Assembly (NCBI GenBank): GCA_033675265.1 | Contig: JAUJYZ010000728.1 | Coordinates: 1 to 64,000 of the forward strand | DNA length: 64,000 nt | Direction of reading: 5' to 3' | Source: Actinostola sp. cb2023 | Taxonomy: Eukaryota > Cnidaria > Anthozoa > Actiniaria > Actinostolidae | Shown here: piece after piece, positions 1 to 13,700 of the stretch | How positions within the stretch are numbered: position 1 is the stretch's first letter | Layout of the letters: the number at the start of each line of letters is the position of its first letter | Program-made: the position numbers and the translations under genes | The notes under the pieces: model-generated | Database searches by the model: none | Told to the model about the DNA's origin: nothing | Seen by the model: the letters and a program-made list of their open reading frames with translations, nothing else

Positions 1-123
1 TACAATAAAGAACATAAAGAAAAGACATTGAAAAATAAATAGAGTCAACAAGTAGTTTCATCAAGTCAATCGTCAAACCCAGAGAGCTTCCAACAAGCCC
101 TTGGACATTATGTACACTGACAG

Positions 124-410
124 TATACACCTATTTCAAATAACGTTGTCGCGTTCAAAGCAACAAGCGTCAAGCCAAGACCGAAGTGAATGCTGGTTAT
201 GTGCTGGCAAATTATTCAAATCAGACCTTATTTTCTATGGAACGAATTGTGATACGCAAACAAGCACGTGAAAATGTTCATATTTTGCAATTAGTCATTA
301 TAGAAACAATAGTGATTAAAAATAATAATTGCCAACGCAAAACCAGCATTCACTTCGGTCTTGGCTTGACGCTTTGAACGCGACAACGTTATTTGAAATA
401 GGTGTATATA
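124..410. mobile_element. Foldback MITE, TIR TATACACCTATTTCAAA
   Basis: Terminal inverted repeats of ~75 bp: TATACACCTATTTCAAATAA at 124 and its complement ending near 410, continuing through the AAGACCGAAGTGAATGCTGG segment. The left arm has a ~7-bp extra block. It sits upstream of the first visible PRPF4 exon, presumably in an intron. The rest of 1-475 shows nothing recognisable. Confidence 0.85.
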
Positions 411-475
411 CTTACGTCACACTAGTTGTGTTTCAGAATCTTGGATAACTTGTGTAACCTTACTGTTTATTTCAG

Positions 476-537
476 CATTATTGGTGAAGGAGCACTTGAG
501 AGACGAGAGAGACTACGAAGGATACTTTCAGATCTTG
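476..537 (+). CDS. PRPF4: PRPF4 exon (PRP4 motif)
   Basis: Acceptor TTTCAG ends at 475; donor G|GTAGGT at 538. Reads [20 protein letters not shown], matching the conserved 'GEGPAERRERLRNIL' segment of the PRP4 motif. The first base completes a codon from an upstream exon that is not in the window. Confidence 0.88.
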
Positions 538-3500
538 GTAGGTGTAGCAAACATGCACGTACAACATAATGTACCGGTATATATGATATTGATATTTTAC
601 AGACACAGAGTCATTTACACCTTTTTTGTCTCCAAAGGAGATGATGTACTGACGGCAGAAGAAAGAGCAGCTCCAGAATCATCCCAAGTAAGTTTAAACT
701 TTGATGACTGGATGTTACTACACCAGAATTAAACATACATGTACATTGTACATGTAAAGTATAGGGCGTGATTCCAAGCTTGAGATCGAATGAATGATTT
801 TCGCTTGTTACTAACAAAAGACCCTCAGTTTCCCATAATTCGTCTTACAATACAATACAATACAATACAATACAATACAATACAATACAATACAATACAA
901 TACAATACAATACAATACAATACAATACAATACAATACAATACATACAATTTACAATACAATACAATACAATACTTTATTTAATATACACGTCACACTGA
1001 GGAGCTTACAAAAACTCGTTTAAACACGTACGTGTGCAATAAACTATAATTATACAATATAAAACTATAATACTATGTAAAGCTAATTTGTAAAACTATA
1101 AATAATGTCGTTATAAAATATAAATGTTATCAACTACTTTCAATTCATCTCTAATCAGGTAAATGTCTTGATCTCAGATCATCCATTTCAGATCGGTTTT
1201 TTGTATGAATGAATGAATGAATGAATGAATGAATGAATGAATGAATGAATGAACTTTATTTAGACACGGAATCAAAATCACTAAAATTAAAATTAATTAC
1301 AAAGTGCTCTCCCTTTGAGTCGTGTAAAAAGATAAGATAGTATACACCTATTTCAAAAAACGTTGGCATCTGAAAATCTGAAATCTGAATCTGAAATATT
1401 ATTATTATTGTGGGTATAAGTTGTGATCTATCTTGTAATTACTGGAATATGCCTACACGATCTTTAGGCGAACTGCGTTGGCGAATAGTGTAGCAACATG
1501 TACGAGTGTTTTTATGTCACAGATTCCGATTTCAGATTCAGATTTCAGATGCCAACGTTTTTTGAAATAGGTGTACATGTGATAGAGATTCTGATTCTTG
1601 AATTGTATTCACCCAGTGGTTTGACAATCTTCCATGTAAAAATGTGTTGATTTCGCGATCGTTTCTTGTACATTTCAGTCTTGGGAATGGTCCATTCTGA
1701 CTGGTTGATTTTTACAGAGTTGTGATGTACACTTAATGTGATGTCTGCCGTCATACATTATTGTGCTCCAACAGCAATTGTAACTTTTGGATCCCAATAA
1801 GTATATTACATAATATGTACAGGTATAGTGTAACAATGGTTGTAAATGTTGTGTATCTGTATCTTATAGGAAAGTGAGGTGTGGTATCACGAAGGACCTC
1901 AAGAACTCAAGATTGCAAGGGCATGGATAGCGAACTATTCCCTGCCAAGGTCTGTAGTAGCAAGGTTATAAAACCAGGTTGCAATACCATTGAGCTATCT
2001 CGGCCATGATGCCATGACAAGTATCATATTATAATAACTTCCATCAAGGGCCTATGCTGTATTATTATTTGCCCCAGGAAGTTGGATGCTCCGATAAACC
2101 AATCTTTTCCTGCGAAACAAAGCAAATATGCAGTTTAGAGTCCTAGTATTTACAATAGGGACCTAAGATTTCCAAAATCTATGACGGCCACGTCAACCGG
2201 AAGTGTAAATAACTTCTGTTCGGGGTATCGTACATTAGAGATTTAGTCCAAGCCTAAGCCTGTGAGGTTAAGTATTTATCCACAGGGAATACCAACTATG
2301 AAGGTATGAAACTTCGAACAGAAGTTATTTACACTTCCGGTTGACGTCGCCGTCGTAGATTTTGTAAATCTTTAAGGTCCCCAATGTTGTTTCAGAGGGT
2401 AAATATAAACTACTCTGAACTGTCTTTATTATCCAACAATAAAATTTTAATTCTAATTCCTACTGTACATGTAATAATATTAGAAAAACTTAGATATACA
2501 TGTACTGCATATGATATCAACATGTTAATTTATTAATAAGTATTGATCAATGTGACCGTGGCTTGGTTGCCATGGTTACCTCCTTAGCTGCATGTTGCTG
2601 GCCATAGCTGGACCATTGCATTGGCTTTGCATAAAACATGGCACCTACCCTCCATACAATTTGATAGACAAGTTAATTTGATTTCATAGAGCTTGTCAAA
2701 GATTAAAGCAAGCTAGAATCATGCAGGCCAGACCTGACCCAGAAAAAGCTGCAAAGACACAAGAACTACATCGGAAACTACGAGTAAGTCTTTATTTAAC
2801 GTCGGTAACTCATAACAGTAATTCAACTGATAACTTGAGGCTGAACACAGTGCGCACTTTACCCCCTCTCTCCTTCACTGCTCCTTTTTATGGGTATTTA
2901 AAGCTACCTGAAGCTACATGTAAACAGATTAGAGAGAAGTGGAAACAAGTGTGTGAGGTCACCAAGGATCGAACTGTGTACCTCTCACTTTGTAGGCAGC
3001 ACACATGCCAACTAGTAGGCTACACTTACTCCTTGTAATCATCTTTATTATATTTTTTGTCAAAGAACGCATGAAATATGCACAAGAACGCGCGAAATAT
3101 AGAACCATATTTTGGGTAGTTACTTCAAACTGGCTTTCCAATCATTCATGCAGAATCGTGCAATGAAAATTAACCAATCAGCGTGCGAGAATTCTACATT
3201 GGCTAGCACGCTCATACAGAGATTTCCAAGTTTTCACTGTAATTTGTTGTAATAGCTAGTTTCTTTGACAAAAAATATAATAAAAACAACTTATTAGTCG
3301 GCTAAGCATCTAATACGGACCAAATGACTCGTAAAAATACACAGCCATATTAGATGCTTAGCCGACTAATAACCTCTATATATTGTACACGTAGAGGAAC
3401 ATTGTACGTACATGTAGAGGAACATGTTCGATGTATGTACTTTTAAAACTGTGTAGACCATTAATATTGAAGTGATCCATGCAAGGTCAACATATTATGA

Positions 3501-4630
3501 CAGTACTCTGATGAAAATCTAAATTCTCCTGTAGACTCTTTGAATTCCAAAGGAGAATTTAGATTAGTATTTTGATCACTTGAGTCACTGTCTTGGTCAC
3601 TGTTCTTGCATAGACCTGTTATTTAATGTACATGTAAGTGATCTCTGATCCAAATCTAAATTCTTCCTTCTCCTGTCTCTTTGGATTCTACTTTGGGAGA
3701 ATTTGGATTTTGATCACACAAGTCAAGTACACTGATCTTTTATGTACATTGTACATGTAACTACATTTGAAGGGGTCCCTGCAAGAACGGAGTAAGTGAC
3801 TTCTGATCAAATCCCAAATTCTCCTTTGAAATTCAAAGAATCTTGAGGAGAATTTAGATTTTGATCACACAAGTCAAGTACACTGATCTTTTATGTACAT
3901 TGTACATGTAACTACATTTGAAGGGGTCCCTGCAAGAACGGAGTAAGTGACTTCTGATCAAATCCCAAATTCTCCTTTGAAATTCAAAGAATCTTGAGGA
4001 GAATTTAGATTTTGATCAGAGATCACTTACATTGTTCTTGCAGGGAGCCCTTCATTTGTCCTTTTATTAAATATTGGTGTGGTTTGATTTCAGGCTTTAA
4101 ATAACTTATGCAGCCAAATTGGAGACGACAGACCTTTGTCTTTTTGCCAGTTTTCTCCTGATTCAAAACTGTTAGCTACTGCATCTTGGTAAGTGTTGAG
4201 TAGATAAAAAAATAAATAAAAAAAATAAATAAAAAAAAGTGTTGAGTAGATGAGCACCATCAATGATTGTATGTGCAATTATAACTACAGCACCGTACGC
4301 CAGGCATCAAGAGTATTACATAGCCTTGTGATCTTTAAAGACGTGTCTCTGAGCTGTAATTGATTCAGTCTGGCTTATCCAAGGAGCCTGATTTACCGCA
4401 ACCCTTTTATCCCGCCATGGACAATGAGAGTCGACAGTGAACAATAATTATTCCCCGAAGTGGAGGTGAGTAGTGGTGGATATTTACCGAGCGGCGAGTC
4501 CTCGAGCTGCAAGGTAAATATTCACCACTACTCACCGACACTGAGGGGGGTAATTGTTTTAGTATTTACCAAATCAGTTGGATAAAAAATGTAGCTGTAG
4601 TGAAACGAGATGCCATTTTGAATCTCATCC

Positions 4631-4663
<33 letters not shown>

Positions 4664-4686
4664 TCAGGAGCCAATCAAAATGTGCC

Positions 4687-4720
<34 letters not shown>

Positions 4721-7700
4721 TAACAATAATTTATTCCCTGAAGTGGAGGTGAGTAGTGGTGGATATTTGCCGAGCTGCAAGTCTTCGAGCGGTGAGATAA
4801 ATATCTACCACTACTCACTGACACCGAGGGGAATAATTGTTTTAGTATATACCACACAAGTGAATCACCAGCCAAATATATAAAATTTACTTTAATAATA
4901 ATAATAATAATAATTGCTTATATAGCGCCTATACAGGACTGTTCTAAGCGCTGTCATACCAACTTTCAAGAAGAAAGAGACACGCTCGCGAAACGAGACG
5001 CCATCTTGTTTTGCTCGGAGGTGAATAGAAAAGGATATTCTGAGATTGAGTAGCCAATCAGAGTGCGTGAAAAGTACTATTCACTTGTGTGGTACTTGTA
5101 TATACTATTCTCTATTACATGTATGCTTTATCACTTTATTGATGTGTTATTTACTTACATTATTTTTTGTATGTTGCTATCAACAGGAGTGGTTTATGTA
5201 AGCTATGGTCAGTTCCAGACTGTGAACCAATATCAACATTAAAAGGTAGGTGGATGTGACTACTAGAGAGGAGGAAGGGAGAGAGGAGGAAGGGAGAGAG
5301 GAGGAAGGGAGAGAGGAGGAAGGGAGAGAGGAGGAAGGGAGAGAGGAGGAGGGAGAGAGGAGGAAGGGAGAGAGGAGGAAGGGAGAGGGAGGGAGAGAGG
5401 AGGAAGGGAGAGAGGAGGAAGGGAGAGAGGAGGAAGGGAGAGAGGAGGAAGGGAGAGAGGAGGAGGGAGAGAGGAGGAAGGGGGAGAGAGGAGGAAGGGA
5501 GAGAGGAGGAAGGGAGAGCCGTGCTGCCCCCTGATTAAACATTCATATATCATGTGTCTGGAAAACGTAAGCTGTCAAGGTTGACCAATCAGAATGAGTG
5601 GCAGTGATTGTTTCTGATTTTCAAACTCTAGCCAAATGCCTGTAAATTGTATTTATTGATACACAGGTCATAATGAGCGTGTTGGCGCAATAGTATTTCA
5701 CCCACAAGCAACACTAAGTCTAGATGAAAGTGGACCTTGCATGGCATCATGTGCCGCCAATGGGACTGTAAAATTATGGTCTCTCAAATCGTAAGTACAG
5801 ACACCCTTTTTCCATTAATAAACTTTGATATAATTTTCTCTTTGTACTAAAGTTTACCTTGGTCAGTTACTACATGTACATGTATGTGACCTGTGCTGCT
5901 AGTCTTGAAGGGAGAAAGGCAAATTGCTTACAAGTGGTTTCGAGACTATTGTATGATGCGTTTCTCAAGAACTTATTTATTATTATTATTATTTCTTCCG
6001 CTTCCTTCTTGTTCTGTTTTGATGATGTTTTGATTCTATTTCCACCAGCGACACACCCATTGCTAACATAGAGGGTCATGAGAAAAGGGTTCCACGTATA
6101 GCATATCACCCGTCTGGACGGTTTCTTGGAACGTGCTGGTAAGACTTTTTCCTCACATTTTGGATTTTGGAATTTGGATTAAAATGCTTTGATACATGTA
6201 CATGTAGTTTGAGTTTGTTTTGGGATTCCCCATTCATACATGAAGTTGATGTTCGTATACATGTACATGTACATTGTAGTTTGAGTTTGTTCTGGGATTC
6301 GGCATTTCATAGTTGATGTTCGTGGGGAAATGTGGGACTGTTTTAGGGGACGTCATCTCCAAAATAGTGAATAACTTTGAAGTACATGTTCTGCACATGC
6401 AGCTGATGTATATATGTTTGTATTTTAGTTTTGATCACTCGTGGCGACTTTGGGACCTTGAGCAGTTAAAAGAAGTTCTTCATCAGGTAACAACCACACC
6501 ATGACCGTGATTTCTGTTCAACATCTGATGTTCAGAATTTAAATCCTGTTCACCAACTACTCAGGAGTGGAGTAAATATCTTACATGAAGTTATTATTAA
6601 ATATTATGGTTTCTCATTGCGCCACATCATATAAGGTTGAAATATCTTAGTTACTCTGACAGCGCTTCAATTAGCAGGGGCGGGTCCAGGATTTTTTTTT
6701 TAGGAGGGGGTGCACCATTTATGATCAGGATGTACACAAACTCAAGCACCAATTAGCCACTTTAGAAACGAGTGGAGGACTGGGAACGAGTTTTAAGAAT
6801 TAATCTAATTAAGAAACGAACCCCATCACAAGAAAGAGCATAATTTTTATCATAATTAGTAAGTTTTAGGAGTTTGATAGGGTTTGGACAAGTAACAACT
6901 GAACTGCAGACATTTAAAAACTGCAAAAATTACAAAGAAATGTATGGTTACTCAGGACAAGCGTCCCTACTAAACCTACAATTATTCTTTGTAATTTTTG
7001 CGATTTTTGGAAAGCTGTTACTCGTTCAATATCTAACAAAACCTTTTGAAACTTTGTAATAATGCTAATTGTGACATGCTCTTTCTTGCGATTTCTCATT
7101 TCTTAATTAGATTAATTCTTAAAACTCGTTCCCAGTCCTTTACTCGTTTCTAAGGTGGCCAATAATGCTGTAGATATCAGCTCATCCAGGGGGGTGCACA
7201 CCCACTGCACCCCTCCCCTAGATCCTCCCCTGATTAGTATTGATATCCCTGACTAATGTCATTCTCTTACAGGAAGGGCATAGTCGGGAAGTGTATAATA
7301 TGGCATTTCAAGTAGATGGGTCACTATGTGCCACTTGGTGAGTACATGCTCTACAATGAGAAGAATTACATGTGTACACTACTAGCAATATTAATACGAT
7401 AATAACTATATGTATTGTACATGTAATACACATATCGTAACATAGATCTATCATTAATGAATGTCTTTGTTTATTTGCAGCGGTCTTGATGCACGTGGTC
7501 TAGTATGGGACCTACGGACAGGACAGTGTGTAATGTCTCTTGACGGCCACCTTAAAAAAGTATTTGCTATTGATTTCGCTCCAAATGGGTAAGTAATTAT
7601 ATCGTGAACAGCACCTTTGGGTTCCCTGTGGTATTCAGGGCAGTGTCTTTGGGTTCCCTGTGGTATTCAGGGCAGTGTCTTTGGGTTCCCTGTGGTATCC

Positions 7701-10700
7701 AGGGCAGTGTCTTTGGGTTCCCTGTGGTATTCAGGTCAGTGTCTTTGGGTTCCCTGTGGTATTCAGGTCAGTGTCTTTGGGTTCACTGTGGTATTCAGGT
7801 CAGTACCTTTGGGCTCCCTGTGATATTCAGGTCAGTACCTTTGGGTTCCCTGTGGTATTCAGGTCAGTGTCTTTGGGTTCCCTGTGGTATTCAGGTCAGT
7901 GTCTTTGGGTTCCCTGTGATATTCAGGTCAGTACCTTTGGGTTCCCTGTGGTATTCAGGTCAGTGTCTTTGGTCAGTGTCTTTGGCGTTCCCTGTGGTAT
8001 TCAGGTCAGTGTCTTTGGGTTCCCTGTGGTATCCAGGGCAGTGTCTTTGGGTTCCCTGTGGTATTCAGGTCAGTGTCCTTGGGCTCCCTGTGATATTCAG
8101 GGCAGTGTCTTTGGGTTCCCTGTGGTATTCAGGTCAGTGTCTTTGGGTTCCCTGTGGTATTCAGGTCAGTGTCTTTCAGGGGTTCCCTGTGGTATTCAGG
8201 TCAGTACCTTTGGGCTCCCTGTGATATTCAGGTCAGTGTCAGTGTCTTTGGGTTTGGGTTCCCTGTGGTATTCAGGTCAGTACCTTTGGGCTCCCTGTGA
8301 TATTCAGGTCAGTACCTTTGGGTTCCCTGTGGTATTCAGGTCAGTGTCTTTGGGTTCCCTGTGATATTCAGGTCAGTACCTTTGGGTTCCCTGTGGTATT
8401 CAGGTCAGTGTCTTTGGGTTCCCTGTGGTATTCAGGTCAGTCTCTTTGGGTTCCCTGTGGTATTCAGGTCAGTGTCTTTGGGTTCCCTGTGGTATTCAGG
8501 TCAGTGTCTTTGGGTTCCCTGTGGTATTCAGGTCAGTGTCTTTGGGTTCCCTGTGGTATTCAGGTCAGTATCTTTGGGTTCCCTGTGGTATTTATGCCGG
8601 TGCCTTTCTGTTCCCTGTGAAGTTCACAGACAACTTCTCTGGGTTCCCTGTGGAATTCACAGACAACTTCTCTGGGTTCCCTGTGGAGTTCACAGATAAC
8701 TGCTCTGGGTTCCCTGTGGAGTTCACAGATAACTGCTCTGGGTTCCCTGTGGAGTTCACAGAAAACTGCTCTGGGTTCCCTGTGGAGTTCACAGAAAACT
8801 GCTCTGGGTTCCCTGTGGAATTAACAGACAACTGCTCTGGGTTCCCTGTGGAGTTCACAGATAACTGCTCTGGGTTCCCTGTGGAGTTCACAGATGACTG
8901 CTCTGGGTTCCCTGTGGAGTTCACAGATAACTGCTCTGGGTTCCCTGTGGAGTTCACAGAAAACTGCTCTGGGTCCCTGTGGAGTTCACAGAAAACTGCT
9001 CTGGGTTCCCTGTCGAATTCACAGAAAACTGCTCTGGGTTCCCTGTGGAGTTCACAGACAACTGCTCTGGGTTCCCTGCTGGAGTTCACAGAAAACTGCT
9101 CTGGGTTCCCTGTGGAGTTCACAGATAACTGCTCTGGGTTCCCTGTGGAAAATGCTCTGGGTTCCCTGTGGAGTTCACAGATAACTGCTCTGGTTCCCTG
9201 TGGAGTTCACAGATAACTGCTCACTGGGTTCCCTGTGGAGTTCACAGAAAACTATTCTGGGTTTCCTGTGGAGTTCACAGATAACTGCTCTGGGTTCCCT
9301 GTGGAGTTCACAGAAAACTATTCTGGGTTCCCTGTGGAGTTCACAGAAAACTGGTTCTGGGTTCCCTGTGGAATTCACAGACAACTGCTCTGGGTTCCCT
9401 GTGGAGTTCACAGATAACTGCTCTGGGTTCCCTGTGGAGTTCACAGAAAACTGCTCTGGGTTCCCTGTGGAGTTCACAGAAAACTGCTCTGGGTTCCCTG
9501 TGGAATTCACAGACAACTGCTCTGGGTTCCCTGTGGAGTTCACAGATAACTGCTCTGGGTTCCCTGTGGAGTTCACAGATAACTGCTCTGGGTTCCCTGT
9601 GGAGTTCACAGAAAAACTGCTCTGGGTTCCCTGTGGAATTCACAGACAACTGCTTTGGGTTTCCTGTGGAGTTCACAGATAACTGCTCTGGGTTCCCTGT
9701 GGAGTTCACAGAAAACTGCTCTGGGTTCCCTGTGGAGTTCACAGAAAACTGCTCTGGGTTCCCTGTGGAGTTCACAGATAACTGCTCTGGGTTCCCTGTG
9801 GAGTTCACAGATAACTGCTCTGGGTTCCCTGTGGAGTTCACAGATAACTGCTCTGGGTTCCCTGTGGAGTTCACAGACAACTGCTCTGGGTTCCCTGTGG
9901 AGTTCACAGACAACTGCTCTGGGTTTCCTGTGGAGTTCATGAACAACTGCTCTGGGTTCCCTGTGGAGTTCATGAACAACTGCTCTGGGTTCCCTGTGGA
10001 GTTCACAGACACTGCACTGGGTTCCCTGTGGAGTTCATGGACAACTGCTCTGGGTTCCCTGTGGAGTTCATGAACAACTGCTCTGGGTTCCCTGTGGAGT
10101 TCATGAACAACTGCTCTGGGTTCCCTGTGGTCAATGTTTTGTTTGGTTATTTTTCAGTTATCACATAGCAACAGGAAGTGAAGACCAGAAAATCTTGATA
10201 TGGGACTTACGTAAACGACAGTGTCTGTATACTATACCGGCACATACCAACCTTATATCACATGTCAAATATCATGGTAAGAGTTGAACCATAAATGACA
10301 GTGTCTGTATACTATACCAGCACATACCAACCTTATATCACATGTCAAATATCATGGTAAGAGTTGAACCATAAATGACAGTGTCTGTATACTATACCAG
10401 CACATACCAACCTTATATCACATGTCAAATATCATGGTAAGAGTTGAACCATAAATGACAGTGTCTGTATACTATACCGGCACATACTAACCTTATATCA
10501 CATGTCAAATATCATGGTAAGAGTTGAACCATAAATGACAGTGTCTGTATACTATACCGGCACATACTAACCTTATATCACATGTCAAATATCATGGTAA
10601 GAGTTGAACCATAAATGACAGTGTCTGTATACTATACCAGCACATACCAACCTTATGTAACGGACTTGCCCACCCCCCCCCTCGGTCGTTGTAGTTAGAT

Positions 10701-13700
10701 TACATACCAGTTCAGTGTGAGAGATCGTGTGAGAGAGAGTGGTCAGATTGTACGTGTACGAAGCTGTCAAACTTCAAAAGAAATTATTCAACCTCAACCA
10801 ACGAGTCAATTCTTGACATGGTCCTTCGAGCCGGATGTTGAGGTCCTGAGTAGAAATTCAAGTACAAGAGACAGTACAAGTCGAAGATCAAGGCGAATTC
10901 TTTGGAAAACACGAGGCACGCGGTATTACGCAAGAAGTCTAAATTCTCATCCTAGTCGAGATTTACCGCGAGAAATTACATCAAAGAATTCACAAACATG
11001 ACAGAAGAGTTAAACACAAAGAAAAGGGTAAGAGGTGGCCATAGAAGTTCTGTAAAACGTCTCGATTCAAAGGCCAAAGAAATCTTCAATGAGATCGACA
11101 CAAACGCATCAACCATACAAGAAAACGTGGCGACACTCACTCAGGTAAAAATGAGCTTACAAGCTAAACTTACGACACTACATAACTTAGATCAAGAAAT
11201 TCTGACATTCACGGAAGACGAAGAGTTGGACAACGAGATAGAACAAGCAGATTTATGTACTGAAAGAGTACATCAAATCATCGTGGAAATAGACCTCGCA
11301 CTGTCTGAACACACAACGAAGACCCCACTTGTCTCGACGAGCAATTCTACAAACGACGGAAGTAGTACTTCAAAACCTGGAAAACAAGTGGAAATAACTG
11401 CGAAGCTGCCAAAACTTCAAATGAAACTATTCAACGGAAAACCTACGGATTGGCAGCCATTCATCGATTGTTTTGACAGTGCAATTCACTCCAACACGTC
11501 TCTTAGTGATATCGACAAGATGAATTACTTGAAATCATTACTGGAAGGCCCCGCTTTAGCGGCTATCAATGGATTATCGTTATCATCGGCGAATTACAAG
11601 TCAGCGAGGGATATTCTTCAACAAAGATACGGAAATAAACAGCTATTGATAAGTTCTCACATGGATGAACTGATTACATTACCACAAGTCAACTCAGTCG
11701 GAGACATCAAAGGAATAAGACAGCTCTATGATAAAACAGAAATCAATCTCAGAGGATTACAGAATCTTGGAATAGAGTCTAAGCAGTATGGAACATTACT
11801 CATCCCTATTTTACTCAACAAATTGCCACAAGAGCTTCGTCTTATAATCAGCAGAAAATTTGAGAGCAGTGACGGCTGGGAATTGGATGAACTATTAAAG
11901 GTATTTAAAGCAGAAGTAGAGGCGAGAGAAAGATGTAGTTTGTTGTCATGTAGCAGTAACACAAAAGGTAGAGAAGAGGCATCAATATTCCAAACCACCA
12001 ATTTCAGCAGCAGCCCTCCTGTCTCCAGGCCCAGAAGTACAAAAAATCACATGCACATTTTGTAATGGAAGTCACAAAACTGTGGATTGTAGTGTTGTTA
12101 CCAGTGTGGACGAAAGAAAGACTATAGTGAGAAGACAAGGACGTTGTTTTAACTGTCTAAGACGTAACCATGTAGTTAGTGCTTGTAACAACAAGAGAAA
12201 TTGTACAAAGTGTTCACGACGACATCATACAAGTCTGTGCCCACAACTACAAGAACAAGGAGAGGCAAGTACCTGCAAAGATAAGGATCCTGTTGGTTCC
12301 GCCAAGCGATCAGTGAGTATGTATGTTGATACCAAGACATCAATATTGCTTCAAACATGTATCGCCCAAGCTTCAAACCCTGGTCAACAACCTCCGCAAA
12401 ATCAACTTGTGAGAATACTTCTCGATAGTGGAAGCCAGAGAACATACATAACTCAACAACTAAAGGAAAGGTTGAACCTCAAGCCCATTACAAGAGAGAA
12501 ATTGTGCATCAAAACATTTGGAGAACAATGTGATAAGGTACAGACTGTTGAAGTAGTTAACTTGTGTTTAAAGAATGCTAGCAGCAAAGAGAACTTGGTC
12601 ATCACTGCTCACGTTGTGCCAATGATCTGCTCCCCACTTTGTAATCAAGAAGTGAAGATTGCTAAAAATAATTATCACCACTTAGCTGATCTTACCCTAT
12701 CAGAAAGTGCATGTGTTGCTGGACAATCTCTTGAAGTACATGTACTTATTGGCTCAGATAATTATTGGAACGTCGTCAATGGGGAGGTGAGAAGAGGTGA
12801 TGGGGATGGGGGCCCAGTCGCTATGAACACTAAGTTTGGATGGACAATCTCTGGCCCTGTACGTAATATACCTCATACTTCTACTCACTCAGTCAACTTG
12901 GCATCCACTCATGTTCTTAAAGTAGGAACCTCTCCGAGCAAGTGTGATTGTGACCAGGAACTTACCAATAAGCTAGATCAGTTTTGGAAACTAGAGTCAA
13001 TCGGAATAAACACAAATGCAGATCCGGTTGTGGAGTTATTCAACGATAACATTGTTTATCATAACATGAGATATGAAGTTGCTCTTCCATGGAAGGAAGT
13101 CCATGATCCATTGCCAGATAACTTTACTGTTAGTTTAAGAAGATTGAAGTCTTTATTGCAGAGACTCAAACCTAAGGAAGACCAACTTAGGGAGTATGAC
13201 AATGTGATCAAGGACCAACTTGACAAGGGAATCATCGAAAGAGTCAACTCTGAAGGTGATGAAGACAACACACATTATTTACCTCATCATTGTGTAGTGA
13301 GAGAAGATAAACAAACAACAAAGCTCCGCATTGTATATGATGCATCAGCCAAGCAAGATGGACCGTCCCTTAATGATTGTTTGTACACGGGACCCTCTCT
13401 GTCACCTGATATTTTCGACATTCTACTTAGATTCCGAATCAAGCCTATTGCTGTGATTGCTGACATAGAGAAGGCATTCTTGATGATTTCAATCAAAGAG
13501 AGTGACAGAGATGTTCTGCGTTTCTTGTGGGTAGATGATCCATTTAGCACTGACCCACAGATGGTTACTTACAGATTTACCAGAGTAGTGTTTGGAGTTA
13601 CATGCAGCCCATTCTTATTGAATGCTACCCTCAAAAAAAACACATTACAGAGTATGAAAGAGAAGATCCCAAGTTCGCAGAGTTGATGCTTTGTTCACTG

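Noticed and set aside
601..637. PRPF4 exon starting at the earlier AG (after ...TTTTACAG)
   Set aside because: Continuing the phase from the previous exon runs into TGA; the AG at 636-637 keeps frame.
7604..10073. Long open frames on both strands (up to 263 codons)
   Set aside because: They are read-through of 32- and 33-bp repeats in a PRPF4 intron and have no start, splice or family support.
10298..10655. CRISPR-like array
   Set aside because: Eukaryotic context and contiguous 80-bp units with no spacers; they copy an exon end.
10717..11001. 94-codon frame upstream of gag
   Set aside because: Begins inside the 5' LTR and crosses the primer-binding site; leader sequence, no domain.
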